A stretch of 64,000 bases of DNA from Acorus gramineus (Eukaryota; Streptophyta; Magnoliopsida; Acorales; Acoraceae): assembly GCA_030737835.1 (NCBI GenBank), contig CM060848.1, positions 5,917,267 to 5,981,266 of the forward strand, written 5' to 3'. Shown here in pieces: positions 25,397-37,317 of the stretch. The position numbers and the translations under genes are program-made. The notes under the pieces are model-generated. The model saw only the letters and a list, made by a program, of their open reading frames with translations, was not told where the DNA came from and did no database searches. Positions within the stretch are counted from its first letter, which is position 1, and each line of letters starts with the position of its first letter.

Positions 25397-25840
25397 GTAA
25401 ACATCAAAACCCTAAATGTTCTTGAATTTTATTATTTATTTGTCAATTGTTTTGATTTTATTGAATAAATTAGGGTTTTTATAAAAAATCCTAAATGTTG
25501 AATGTTGAATTTATTTATTATTGGAATGTTGATTGTATGATGTTTTGTTAAGTGAAATGCGAATTTTTTTAGGGTTTTGGTTATTTTAAAATGTCTTATT
25601 TGTCAAAATAAACTTTTAAATCTTAAAAAAATTTGAAATTTTTTTTAAAAATTGTATGGCCTTAGGAAATAATTCAATGGCCTCTTAGTAAACATTTTAA
25701 AAAATTAAAGGCTATTTTTAGGAAATATGCTTTGTATGTGTTGCATGAATGTTTTTTGTGTTTAATGTGTATGTGTTGGATGGATTTTATTATTATGAAT
25801 TTAGAAATATATTTACTAAGTTGAATAATTTATGGTTTAG
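25397..25840 (+). other. Candidate leader intron of the MULE transposase gene
   Basis: GAATCCGAAG followed by GTAAAC at 25397 and TATGGTTTAG ending at 25840 would define a 444-bp intron whose acceptor abuts the start ATG at 25841. Inferred from splice-site form only. Confidence 0.4.
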
Positions 25841-28505
25841 ATGGTAAAGAAATCCGATGTCCCGTTAATGTACTCTTTTAACGGGAGGATTGTTCGACGC
25901 GAAGATAGTTCATTTTATGAAGGTGGTACCATGAAAACCACCATCATAAATAAGAAGATCTCTTATGTCGATTTACTCCAAATGATGTACCATTTGACGG
26001 GGACCGATCCAAGTCTTTACAAATTGTCCATGACTGCTGTGCATCCAACTCACGACGGAAAGTGTTTGGGTGCCCCTCTCGAAGATGATATGGGGGTGAA
26101 AGTTATGATAATGATGTACCCAAAGCACGCGCATATCATTCAAATATGGTTAGAGAAGGAAGAGATCATACAAAGAGGCCGTGGCGCGATGAATTATGAT
26201 GCAGAAGATTCATATCCTTCCATTGTTCGTGAACCATATCAACCTTCATCGTCGTCGTTTGTTCCGTGCACCCAAGAGAATATGATTGATGCAACACCGA
26301 CCAATGCCTATGGGAGTGTGAATATACCACATTTGTAAGTATTGTGAATTTATAGGATGTTTTTGGTGGGTGTATTCATATATGTAAGTATATTGTGTTT
26401 GCATTTATAGGTCCCCATTTCATGACATGGGTTGGGACGATATTCGTGAAGGAATTGAAGTGAACAATGAAGGAGAAGAAGATCAAGAAGGGGGAGAAGA
26501 AGAAGATCAAGATTGGGGAGAAGAAGAAGATCAAGAAGGGGAAGAAGAAGAAGAGGATGATGATGAAGATTCCGAAGAAGAAGAAGAAGCAGAGGAACCT
26601 GATAGTGAGGAGGACCATGATGTGAGGAGAACTGCCATCAGTGAATATGGTGTTCCTCAAATGTTTCCTACACGTGAGCTTATGGAGCAGGCGGTGGCTG
26701 AAAATGTCCATCCATGCATTTATGAAATCGGATCTTCTTCGTGTAATGAACTTGAGGTTGGTCAGCTTTTCGCGAATAAGAAGTCACTCATTAATGCTGT
26801 CCGAACCTGGAGCATAAAGAAATGCGCACAATGTCATGTGGTGAAATCAAATGCAGAAAAATACGCCGTTAAGTGCATAAATGATGAATGTAATTGGAGA
26901 TTATATGCGAGGAGGGTCGGTGGTTCAGAAATGTTCAAGATTTCCACTCTGAGAGTTCCTCATACATGCTTGGATCCTCTTCTCAGTTCAAATCACAGAC
27001 AATTTAGTTCTGATTATATCTCACAGCTGATTATGCCAACGATTCGTCATAATTTGAGAATCAGTGCTACTGAGATAATGGACAGGATACGTGCTGATCA
27101 TCACTACACAATTTCATATTCAAAGGCAAACCGTGCCAAATGGAAGGCTATGGAGAGGATATTTGGAAATTGGGAGGAATCATATGCTGAGTTGCCTCTA
27201 TATGTTGATGCCTTGAGGAGGTCTAATCCAGGAACAACTGTGTTCTTCGAAGGCCCTGTCATACAAGAGAATAACATGGGCAGACCGATCCGACAGTTTG
27301 AACGTGTTTTTTGGGCATTCGGTCCAGCCTTAGAGGCTTTCAAACATTGTCGTCCATTGGTTTGCATCGATGGAACACATCTGTATGGAAAGTATAAAGG
27401 AACTCTCCTGATAGCCACTGCTTGCGATGCAGAAAATGGTTTGCTTCCGATAGCCTTTGCTATAGTTGAATCTGAGAACAGAAGCAGTTGGACCTTCTTC
27501 CTTTGGAACTTGTTCTTTTCTGTTGGTGGTATAAACAATTTGTGTGTCATATCTGATCGGCACTTGGGCATCATAGCAGGCATGAAGGATATTGAGGAAT
27601 CAAGCAATGTAACATGGCACCATCGTTTCTGTATGAGACACATGATAGACAACTTCAAAAAACATGTAAAATCAAAGGAGTTGAGTGACCAGGTGTGGAG
27701 GGCTGCCACCTTGAAATGTCCAAATCAATTTGCTGATGAAATGCGAAAGATTCTTACTGCCTCCTCACAAGCTCGCACATGGCTTGATCAAGTCCCTCCA
27801 CAAACATGGGCCCTTTGTTATGACGATGGCCGTCGTCATGGCACGATGACCACCAATAGAGCTGAAAGCATGAACAGTGTCTTGAAAGGTGTAAGAGGGT
27901 TGCCAATCACTGCCATATTACAACAGACATTCATACGAGTGTCAGAGTATTTTTATACAAGGCGTGAATCGGCCGAGAGCATGTCAGGTGAACATGTGCC
28001 ATCTATGCAGCAACATTTGGAGAGAACTGCACATGATGCAAGGGCGATGTTAGTAAGAAGGCTTGATAGATCAGAATTCAATGTCCAAGACAAGAATGCG
28101 GTTATGTACATTGTTTTCCTATATCCTGACAATGCAGAATGTCAATGTCATGTTCCGAAGTTGTTTCACTATCCATGTGCACATGTCATAGCGGCCTGTG
28201 GGTATGCTCGTATTAGTCCTGGGAGATATGTGTCACATTGGCTTTCCTCAGAGTCATATAGACACACTTATGAACCCCGATTCCACTCCGTTGATGATAA
28301 AAGTCGTTGGCCGATTCCTACGGAAAACGATCCCATCTTCATCCCACCAAATGTTAGGAGACAAGCGGGGCGCCCTGTATCAACTCGCCGACGTATGCAT
28401 ATGGACTCCAGGGATCCAAGTCTGAGATATACATGTTCAATATGTCATGAGAAAGGCCATAGAAAAAATAAATGTCCACGTAGAAATACAAATGCTGGTA
28501 ATTGA
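25841..28505 (+). CDS. MuDR-type (MULE) transposase, two exons
   Basis: Exons 25841-26334 and 26411-28505 join in phase (donor GTAAGT, acceptor TTTATAG) to give 862 residues without interruption. Order of parts: an N-terminal PB1-like region (about 1-110); a very acidic Glu/Asp run (about 180-225); the MuDR zinc-binding region with CINDECNWRLYARR; the MULE DDE domain with CIDGTHLYGKYKG (about 482-494) and SDRHLGI (about 545); a SWIM zinc finger CQCHVPKLFHYPCAH (about 741-755); and a C-terminal zinc knuckle CX2CX4HX4C (about 839-852). Family role: it binds the element ends and catalyses cut-and-paste transposition in the nucleus. All signature residues seen are present. An alternative splice from 28497 to 28579 would merely alter the last few residues. 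The adjacent PMD gene follows in the same orientation. Confidence 0.93.
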
Positions 28506-28582
28506 TGTTAAATATGATTGTGATATGATGATGAATGTTCAATTGTTTGAGTAGATATTAACTTGTGTTCAAATTACAGGTG

Positions 28583-30810
28583 ATGGACATCCGTGAGTGG
28601 CATGGACCCGTCGTGGATGATTTGCTGTATTTTCAGGGATCTCATAGGTCTCATCATGGATTCCAGGGCAAGGTATGACAAATGATGTGTTTTTCTCTAA
28701 TGTTATTCTTCATATATGATTTTTTTCTTACTTGAATATATAATTTCCTTAAACAGACCGACTCCTCCAAGTTTACGATCCACATGGTGGCATTGCGTCA
28801 CTGGGTCATGGATCCACGCATCGAGCCATACGTGAGGGCATCGGGTTGTATTATTTGACAGAGATGGGATATACCAGATCAGATCATCGACTTCTACAAG
28901 CACTGACTGAGAGATGGAGACCAGAGACCAACACATTTCATCTGCGACAGGGCGAGATGACAATTACACTTCAGGACGTTGCTATTCTGACTGGACTACC
29001 CATTGATGGCAAGCCCGTGACTGGTATCACAGACCACGATGATTGGGCCAGCGTCTGTGAGGAGCTGTTAGGTGTTGGCCCCCCTGCAGATAAGATCAAG
29101 GGTGGAAGAATTTTTCTCTCGTGGCTTAAAGAAACCTTCAGCATCGTACCAGATGTTGAATTGGACGACGATATCCTCCAGCAGTATGCACGTGCATACA
29201 TCTTATTTGTGCTTGGATCAACAATCTTCGCCGATGGCACAGGAAATAAGATACATGCGTGCTACCTTCATTTATTCAGAGATTTTGAGGATGCTGGTCG
29301 ATATTCATGGGGTGCAGCTGCGTTGGCCCACTTATATAGAGCATTGTACAGAGGTAGTGTGCTTGGAGAGAGGATGTCGGCAGGATCTCATGGTTTTTAT
29401 TCTTTGCTACAGGTAATATGCAAACCCAATTTTCATCCATACATACTAAATTTGTTTTTTTTCCTGTGTTACTAAAGATTTTGTTCCAATGCAGCTATGG
29501 TCGTGGGAGAGATTACATGTGGGACGACCGTCATTGCATGATCCGGATTTTATTCTTGGAGATCGACCTTTGGGAGCAAGGTAATGTCAATATTTTCATC
29601 TTCTTTTGTCAATTCATAGAAGATCATATATCATTAAATTCGATATTTCAGGTGGAAGGTGACTCAGAGGTTTGATGAAAATTCGCGTGTTCTGATATAC
29701 TATAGAGCACAACTGGACTATCAGCTTCAGTCGCAGGTGACTATACAATTAGCCATATATTTCACAAATGATATATTCTACGTTAATTGTCATACTAATT
29801 ATATATTTGGTTTTTGGTAGGTTATATGGCAGCCTTATCCTGGGACATATGAGACACTACCACCTGCATGTATGGATCATATGGAGTTGTGGACGGCTAG
29901 GGTCCCACTCATTTGCTTTGATATTGTGGAGATGCACGTGCCGGATCGAGTCGCACGTCAATTTGGATGGCATCAGGACATTCCATCTGATGTAGAGGCC
30001 ATCGACCGGGTAAACCGACGAGGTAGACAGGATGTGAATTGGATAGTTTTTCACCAGTCTTATATCGAGCGTTGGGACCAACGATTGGATCACATCCACC
30101 AATTCTCTCATACCCGGAGTTCGAGGAGATATATGGAGTGGTACTGGGAGAGAACAGTCAGACATATCACACCTCCACCACCCCCACAGTACCATCCAGG
30201 CTATGTCGCACCAAATTCGGTAAGAATTTTAAACGCGTGTTACATTTTTAGATAGTGATAAATGATTTTATATTACTTATCATATTGAAACTTTTGTTAA
30301 CAGGGGGGAGTTACACAGAACATTACCGAGGTGCTTGCAAGGGGGTTGGTCTTATACCCCAACTGCGGTGAGTGGGATCGTATAGTTGCTGTGGCACGGG
30401 ACTATGCAGATGCGATGATGGGAGACATGGGACAACCTTCGAGTACCCCCAGTGCATCTACAGATGCTGATGATTCTCAGGATGTGGTAGATGATAGTTT
30501 CGCTCACACGGAATTCACCATTGATGAGTTCTTCAATGATGTACGACTCGATGCAGAGATCGATGAGCAACCACAACAACCAGCCCCAGCTCCTGATCGA
30601 GCTCCACAGATGACACTCCAGACATATACTCGTGGACCACGCAGGGTTTGGTGTACTTCTACTACTGCCAGTCGGGGATCGGGCGAACAATTTACCACTC
30701 CACCACAATCAGGTGTGCCGCCATCCACAGCAACTGACGTACCCTCTTCATCAGCACCTCCTGCTCCGAGAAAAGCCAAAAAGAAAGGACTTCTGAGAAT
30801 ATTTGGATGA
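28583..30810 (+). pseudogene. Plant mobile domain (PMD) gene of the MULE, one apparent frameshift
   Basis: Six exons can be read: 28583-28672, 28757-29412, 29495-29580, 29652-29736, 29821-30219 and 30304-30810, all with GT-AG borders. PMD hallmarks appear in order: DDLLYFQGSHRS, LTERWRPETNTFHL, DVAILTGLPIDGKPVTG, LWSWERLHVGRP, RRQD then WIVFHQSYIERW. The C-terminus is Pro/Thr-rich with a basic end RKAKKKG. The exons sum to 1823 nt, one short of a multiple of three. Exon 2 starts in the frame reading HMVALRHWVMDPRIEPYVRASG and continues in another frame at LYYLTEMGY near 28846, so one base appears lost. Family knowledge: PMD proteins such as MAIN and MAIL1 act in the nucleus in silencing and genome stability, and related domains are carried by transposons. 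A missed splice form or sequencing error could also explain the shift. Confidence 0.85.
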
Positions 30811-31036
30811 TTGTATTTCTGTTGGATGTAAAACACTTTTATTATATTCATGCATTTTCATTTCTGTGTATTGTATTTATGTATTTTCATTGGTGTTTAG
30901 AAACAGGAGTCAAGTGATTATAATGGATTTATGTAAATATCAATGCATTTTTATTATATTTATGCATGTTCAAGCAGGAATTTTTATACAGGTGAGATAG
31001 CCAAAATTGTATACAATAATAAAAAAAAAAAAGACT

Positions 31037-31340
31037 GAAGACGGATTGTATATAATCCGTCTCCAGGAGACGGATTATATACAATCCGTCTTCAGGAGAC
31101 GGGTTATATATAACCCGTCTCCAGTGTAAATCCATAAAGGGGCCCATTTACACTGGAGACGGATTATATATAATCCGTCTCCATTGTAAATGGCCACTTA
31201 CGGATTTTACACTGGAGACGGATTATATATAATCCGTCTCCAGTGTAAAATACCAGCGGGGCTAGTTTTTGCAAATATTCGGGTGGCGGGGCTATTTTTG
31301 CAAATTTTCAATTTTCAGGGGTTAAAAGTGCTAATTACCC
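31037..31340. repeat. Right terminal inverted repeat and five palindromes
   Basis: The terminal repeat covers 31209-31340. Palindromes lie at 31037-31064, 31066-31093, 31095-31122, 31155-31182 and 31214-31241, all 28 bp, with GGAGACGG/CCGTCTCC arms (some units with GAAGACGG or CCGTCTTC) and ATTATATATAAT-type centres. The first three are separated by single bases. Confidence 0.9.
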
Positions 31341-31349
31341 TAAGTTAAA

Positions 31350-32390
31350 TGAAGGACAAGTTGAATGAAGGACACTTAAGACTACACAAGTGAGCTGAAA
31401 TAGAGTCTTGAAGCTGGAGGAGAAAAATAAAAGAATTTGGAGGAGAAAAAAATGGATGACAAGATGAACAGATAAGCCGCCTCAGCAATCATATGTCATT
31501 AGGACTCTCTGCCTGTATCTTGCAATGTGAAATTATGGGTATCAATCAGATTACATCACGGGACACAATCCAGTTTACTATTGCTTTTCTGGGCTAAAAC
31601 TGAATAGAGGTGATGTTTGAATTATAATCTGCAAGAGACCATGGGACGTGTCATAGATAGAGGACGGGAATATTGTGGTCAATAGGAGCATATGAAACAA
31701 AGAGCACATGATGCCAAGCAAGAGGGTAGCCAGATCCTTCCCAACAACCTCTAGAAGGGCATAAATATTTTTGTTGATTGTGTTTCTGTAGATGTGATTT
31801 CTTCTTTGTTTGTTTGTATAGAATTATAAATAAAAAAAAACATGTTGAAAGAGGATGATGTTGGTTAAAAGCTCCACTAGATGATTTAGAAGAATAAGTT
31901 CTTTACAACAGACATGGAATCAAAAGCAAAATAATAACATATATTTAGAAAATAAAAGGATGTGGAGTTTACAAGCATGGGATTCAACAGCCCAATGAAG
32001 TAAAAAGGTCTATGACTATTTCTCAGAAAAGCTTCAAGACTCTGATTTGATAAGAAAAGGCAAGCAATTCTTGTAAACATTAGTATATTGTATGAAAAAC
32101 TCATATACTTCATAAGTTTGTTGTTCTTCTTATGGGTTGGATCTATTTTTATTCTATGTGGGAATAGAGTTTATATTTGATAGAGTTCTATTAATATTTG
32201 AGCTGATACATGCACATTGTATACATGAGTTCCTATTGATGATTTGATTTATCTTAAACATAGACAATCCTTGGTGTTTGTGACTGATCTCGAGTTACTT
32301 CACCCTAGATTATTTTTGAATTGCTATTTGTGTCCCTATAAACTGTGTCATTTTTCATTTGATGTAATTTGTTGTCATTCATGTATTGAG
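31350..32390. other. Gene-free sequence right of the MULE
   Basis: Sequence resumes after the target duplication. It is less AT-extreme than its surroundings (31380-31760) but shows no supported coding frame; a non-coding exon cannot be excluded. Confidence 0.35.
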
Positions 32391-32600
32391 GAACACCCAC
32401 AATACTTCATGTGGTTTAATGAATTGCGTCGGGTGCCCAAATCCGAGTATTACCATACACCAGTTCAGAAGAAGGTGGAGAAGGCCGCCGCAGTTCCATG
32501 CCCCATAGGGATACTCATCTACGGAAGCTGCTCATGCTTATGTATCATATTGACGGTGTTTGTGATATTTTGTTTGCTTGTACTCATGACCATCAAATGA
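32391..32600 (+). CDS. Candidate last exon, short protein with C-terminal membrane segment
   Basis: After a T-rich tract ending ATGTATTGAG (32381-32390) comes an open stretch with coding-like base use, ending in a TGA at 32598-32600. Translated from the ATG at 32409 it gives 63 residues: a polar, basic part (NELRRVPKSEYYHTPVQKKV) followed by a Cys-rich hydrophobic segment of about 30 residues (CPIGILIYGSCSCLCIILTV and onward) ending LMTIK. That would fit a tail-anchored or single-pass membrane protein. The frame is also open upstream into exon-like EEHPQYF, so the ATG may not be the true start. I do not recognise the family. It could be the 3' exon of the gene whose leader lies at 21990-22356, or a fragment. 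Confidence 0.35.
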   Translation, partial: EHPQYFMWFNELRRVPKSEYYHTPVQKKVEKAAAVPCPIGILIYGSCSCLCIILTVFVIFCLLVLMTIK

Positions 32601-34690
32601 CTGTAAAAGTTGAATTATAAAACCAACACTGTAATGTATATATAGACTGCTCCAAAACAATTTTTTTTTATATTTGAGAATGTTGTAACATTCTCATGTA
32701 TTTATCCATTGTTTTATGACATGATATACAACTCTAGTATTATTTAGATTATGTTTGTGTGCTTAGATTATGTTTGATGATGTACGGGTTTTTTTTTATC
32801 ATAAAATGTTGTAATATTTTCATGTATTTATCTTGTGTAGCATGACATGATATGCAGCTTTATAACTATTAGGTGAAACTTGTCAAAAAAATTTAAGTTA
32901 TTCGAGTGATAGATGCATATTTACATCGTCTTAAAGCACATATGTCACATGTTATTTGTATAGACTTTTATTAGGTTCTCCTAGTAATCAAAGTGCAGTA
33001 TCTTTTTTTTAATAAATTGACATATATCAAAGTATCTTTTTTTAATAAATAGAAAAAATAAACAAATCATCATCAGATTTTAATCAAACATCAAATTACA
33101 TTCAGTACTTATTAAATGGATTAAAACACCCTTATAATAAGCTCCACTCTTTAGTATTGAATCAAACACACTTATTTTTATAAATATTTATCACTTAACC
33201 AAATGTGTGTTTGATTATAAATATTTATAAACGTTAGGTCCTGAAACTATACAGGACTACATGTAAAAACGACTCAATATATTAAATTATTTGTCTTCTA
33301 TTTATTCAGAAAATACATTAATACTGACATTTTGTATGTAAATATCAATCTATTATTTATCCTTTACAAATATCAAAAATATATTTTGCTTTTTAATTAT
33401 TAAAATTTAGATGTTATTGCAAATATCAATAAATTACCTCTCATTTATAAAGTTCAAAAATATCAATTTTCTTTATAATGTATTTATAGTATTTACCATA
33501 TAAGAATATTTTTTATTTAAGTTATAAGCATAATTATATAAAAACATTATACCAAGTTAAACTATCCTAATTTGTTATACGAGGTTGGGTGAAGGTAGAG
33601 AGTGTAGGAAGAAAAATGTTAGACTTAGTCATTTTTATAAACCAAAACTCAAACCACACATTTTTTTGTTTTTTTTAAATAGTAAACATCATTTAATGAG
33701 ATATATGTTATAATAAAAAATACATATCGTTCCATTTTAAGTTGAATGAAATATTTTTTAGTAAATGTACGTATGAAGAATTTAACAAAATATGTACATT
33801 GTCTAACGAGATAAATTAGTAAATATTTTACTGAAATTCTAATAAGATGTATAAGACTATATTTTAGATTATAAAAAAAATAATTGAGTTTAACAGCGCC
33901 TAATGCATGAATGATGGATGGTATCATACTATCATCACCTAATATGTTTTTTTTTTTTTTTTTTGAATATATATGTTTCAAATGAAAAATGTTTGAGACA
34001 TAAAATTCTTTTTAGGGTCCTTTTCACAATAACCCAAAAGGATAAATATATTTAATAGAAAGCAGTGTAGTTAGCACACGCGGAATGCGTTTCGGACGAA
34101 TGACAACTTGCTGCATGTCATAATGATGGCAGCTTTTTGTCTGATTAAAAATTAGCACTCCTACCATCTCAAAATTACAGAAACAAAATGGAAATCAGTC
34201 TACAAAATCAGTATGGCTTCCTATTCATTCAAGGTTACAACTGTCATTTGCTTTATACATGAAGTGTATCCGTCAGAGATTAACGGGATGATACGAGCCT
34301 TTCTATTAACTCGCCGTTTCATGTGCAATCTCAGTTACCTAACGTTGTATGTTTCATTAGATGAAACGCATTTTTTTTATATTTTTTATGTGAGTATATA
34401 AAACTTAATAGAGTATATATTTAATTTTTGTTGAGTCACATTCTTCAATTCATTTTTATGAAGGTACATACTTTATTTTATGATGGAAACTACACAAGTT
34501 CGTATAGGGTGTGACATAGGTTTATTCACCCCTGATAGCTATACGGGATAGATAACAATATATACTGAATAAACAAATTTTTGTTTGGTTGCCTTTTCTA
34601 TTATTCTTATTGGGAAACGTAAAAGTGATATTTTTGTTGTTTGGTTCATTTTGGATAAAGTGATGATAAGTGGTGGATAAATGATGCATA
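32601..34690. other. Gene-free AT-rich stretch
   Basis: No coding exon is supported. It contains dispersed repeat copy R1-3 (listed separately). Short frames around 34213-34401 and 34522-34793 lack domains; the latter lies in CCACCACC low-complexity sequence. Confidence 0.4.
33640..33905. repeat. Dispersed repeat R1, copy 3
   Basis: Full-length copy with TAGTAAACATCATTTAATG, CATATCGTTCCATTTTAAG and TATAAGACTATATTTTAGAT landmarks, in the same orientation as copies 1, 2 and 4. Confidence 0.6.
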
Positions 34691-35219
34691 AGAACCCACC
34701 ACCACCATTGTAAACCCACCACCATCGTTCACCGCTCACCACTTGCTGTAGAACCACCACCACCGCTCGTTGCTCATAGCTTGCAGCCGACACAAATCTT
34801 ACCTTTTCCTACAAAGTACAGTCCACCACCACCATCTGGTTCAATTTGTATTGTTTGGGTTTTGAGGATTCAAGCAGTGTATTCAAGCCTTCGTATGGAT
34901 ACATTTCACCATGTGAATGTCGATGCTTGTAATCAAGATATCTCGGCAAGCACACAACAAAGGTCAGAGGTTTTACTCATGCCCCATATACAGGATATGC
35001 CAGTTAAACTCAGCCCATATTTTTTTCATGTTTTTGCCTATCAACCAAATATTCATGAAACTAATTTGTCTAATTTATTGTAGACTTTTGTTGATTGCAA
35101 TTTCTTTGAATTGGTCGATGATCCGAACACTCCACCATCGATATCAAGTATCAGTTCATTTCCCTTGAACAATCATTGCAGAGAAGACTCAATTTGCTGT
35201 AAAGCTTGAATAACAAACT

Positions 35220-37317
35220 TACTTTGTTGTAGCATGCTTACTAGGAACACCATTAACCTGCCATGCTCTACAGCTGCATATCCTCACATGCTAAATTAAC
35301 TACACAAGTAACATTTGGCCCTACCACCTCCGATCTAAGATTGAGCTCCTCCGTACAATATAATCACTTTTCCCTTGCACATTTGCTGATTATATTTAAA
35401 AGCTTTCAGGGCCAACTTTCCTTTGAACTTCCTTCCCATACATCGTCAATGATTCATCGTCACCATTATCATGCCCCAAATGGTGCCAACTAATTCAACA
35501 ATATGTAGTAGTTCTTGCCTTGTGAATCCATGAACTGAATGATTAAGAAAGGTTGTTTGTGAGATAGTGGGACCTTGATGTTGTCCCAAACTGGTGTCTG
35601 CTCCATACCTGACCTTGTACACCTTGAAGATATGCAGCTGCAGTAGGGGATGCTATCCTAATATCCCACATGTGTTCTTTGAATGTTGCTAAAATATAGG
35701 AATTAGCACAAGACCAGACCAATCTCTCAAAAAGTTCACTTGAACTTCTTTTTGAAATTTTTGTACAAGCGCCTCACACAAGTACCATGCTCAGCCCGTA
35801 GAAACACTAATGGAACTGCGAATTTCAGACACTTGTCCATGCTAGACATCAATGTTAATTCATTAATTGCTCCAATGGCCTCATGTAGGTCCTCCAAGAA
35901 CCACTTCCATGTCTCTTCACTTTCTAATTCAACAACAGCGAATGCTAGAGGAAATAAATTTTCATTACCATCTAATGCAGTTGCACTTAACAAGATTCCT
36001 TTATACCTACCTTTCAAGTGGAACCCATCAAGGCCAATGAAAGACCTACACCCCATCAAGAACCCTGTACTGCAAGCTCCAAGGCATACAAAAAATCGCA
36101 TGAGGGAATGATCCACATCAAGCAAGTACTTGACAATGGAACCAAGATTAGAAATCATCAACTGCTCAAGAAACTCCGGTACAGCTGACAATAATATGAA
36201 GTCTTCCCTGTAAATGAGTTCTACGACTTTTCCCCCTAGCAGCCAATACTCTTTCATAGGGTAATGTGAGGTTGAATTTTTTTTAAGCTTTAATTTAATT
36301 TTGGAAACCCCCATTTTGTGCAAGATTGGAACAATCATTGTTGCAAGCCAGCTTAAGTTTGTCATCTCATTCCAATTTTATTCACACTTGTAAATGAATG
36401 TTCCTTGACCAATGTCTTGACTTCAAATGTTAGTTTGTCTAGAATGATAGAAGCATGGACGCTCCATGGACAGTTGGGCCTTTCACACTTGGTTGTTATC
36501 CTTAGTTTGTCACTCTTAATGATTTGCACACCAAATTCATTAAGAATACCATGCTGTCTAAGGGCATTGCAGAACTCCTTCACACTAGGAAATTGCATTT
36601 CCATCTGCATGTTTGGTACATTTGGATTGTAATGTACAACTGAACCTTTAAAGTTTCTAATTGATGTGTCCGAATCCGAATTTGAATACTCTTTCACCAT
36701 CCCATCCTCCTCTTTAGTCTCTTCCTCTCCTCAACCTCATCGTCATCCTCATCCTCCTCCCTCCCTTCCTCCTCAACATCATCAATTAGTTGGGGTTGGT
36801 ATTGTCCCTTGCCTAAGAACTGTTCATCAAGAAAGATCTCATCTCCATCATCTTCGAACTGCTCTTCCTCTTCAACTGCTCTTTCGATCATCTGTTGATC
36901 AATTACTATGTCTGGCAACTCTCCACCAACTGCTCTATCAGCCATGTCTTGGTTAGTAGCCATGTCTTCTTCATTAACTCTCACTTCTTGTTGTTCTTCT
37001 GAACAGAGGTCAACCAAGTTTGATTCTTTTCCGCTGATAGAATTCTGATCAAGCTGACTCGAATGTGCTTCTTTGTACTCACTAATAATGACATACAAAG
37101 TAAACTTTCTTGTTTTCTCATTCTCCTTGAAAATCTCCATCAATTGAATATCTGATGTCACTTCCACATATTGCTTGGGGAAAACTTTCGAGATCATATA
37201 TGTAAACTTGATTGACTTTATACTTCTAGCCTTCAACCATTCAGGGAAATCATCCCAAAGATCTATCATGGCAATTTTGTTCCAGTCAAGGAGCATTGTA
37301 AACTGCTTCCCTTCCAC
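35220..37317 (-). pseudogene. Broken MuDR-type transposase
   Basis: Three overlapping minus-strand frames (37317-36694, 36700-36362, 36365-35736) plus readable scraps down to about 35220 line up as one decayed MULE transposase. In order they give a PB1-like N-terminus, an acidic linker, a zinc-binding region (CERPNCPWSVHAS), a MULE domain (FIGLDGFHLKGRYKG and PLAFAVVELESEETW), a VWSCANSY segment, and a SWIM-like CSCRAWQVNGVPSKHA in which the usual PC before H is PS. At least two frameshifts and several stops break it, so it cannot encode a full protein. It is of a different lineage from the 25-31 kb transposase. No terminal repeats were located. Confidence 0.85.

Larger units (their letters stand above)
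25025..31340 (+). mobile_element. MULE DNA transposon carrying transposase and PMD genes
   Basis: A 6316-bp element is bounded by a perfect 9-bp target duplication TAAGTTAAA (25016-25024 and 31341-31349), the hallmark length for Mutator-like elements. The inverted ends begin GGGTAATTAACATTTTTAGC and (right, reverse complement) GGGTAATTAGCACTTTTAAC and run 130-132 bp with about ten differences. Two genes on the same strand fill the centre: a spliced MuDR-type transposase and a plant-mobile-domain protein. Arrays of 28-bp palindromes sit immediately inside both ends. The perfect duplication and the open transposase argue for a fairly recent insertion, while end divergence and one frameshift in the second gene argue against a brand-new one. 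It lies in a repeat-rich stretch that may be an intron. Confidence 0.92.

Noticed and set aside
25841-30810. A single fused transposase-PMD protein
   Set aside because: The transposase frame reaches a stop at 28505, and the likely alternative splice to 28579 also stops within a few codons, so two proteins are more likely.
34781-35168. Plus-strand frames near 35 kb
   Set aside because: No domain; partly antisense to decayed MULE transposase sequence and partly CCACCACC low complexity.
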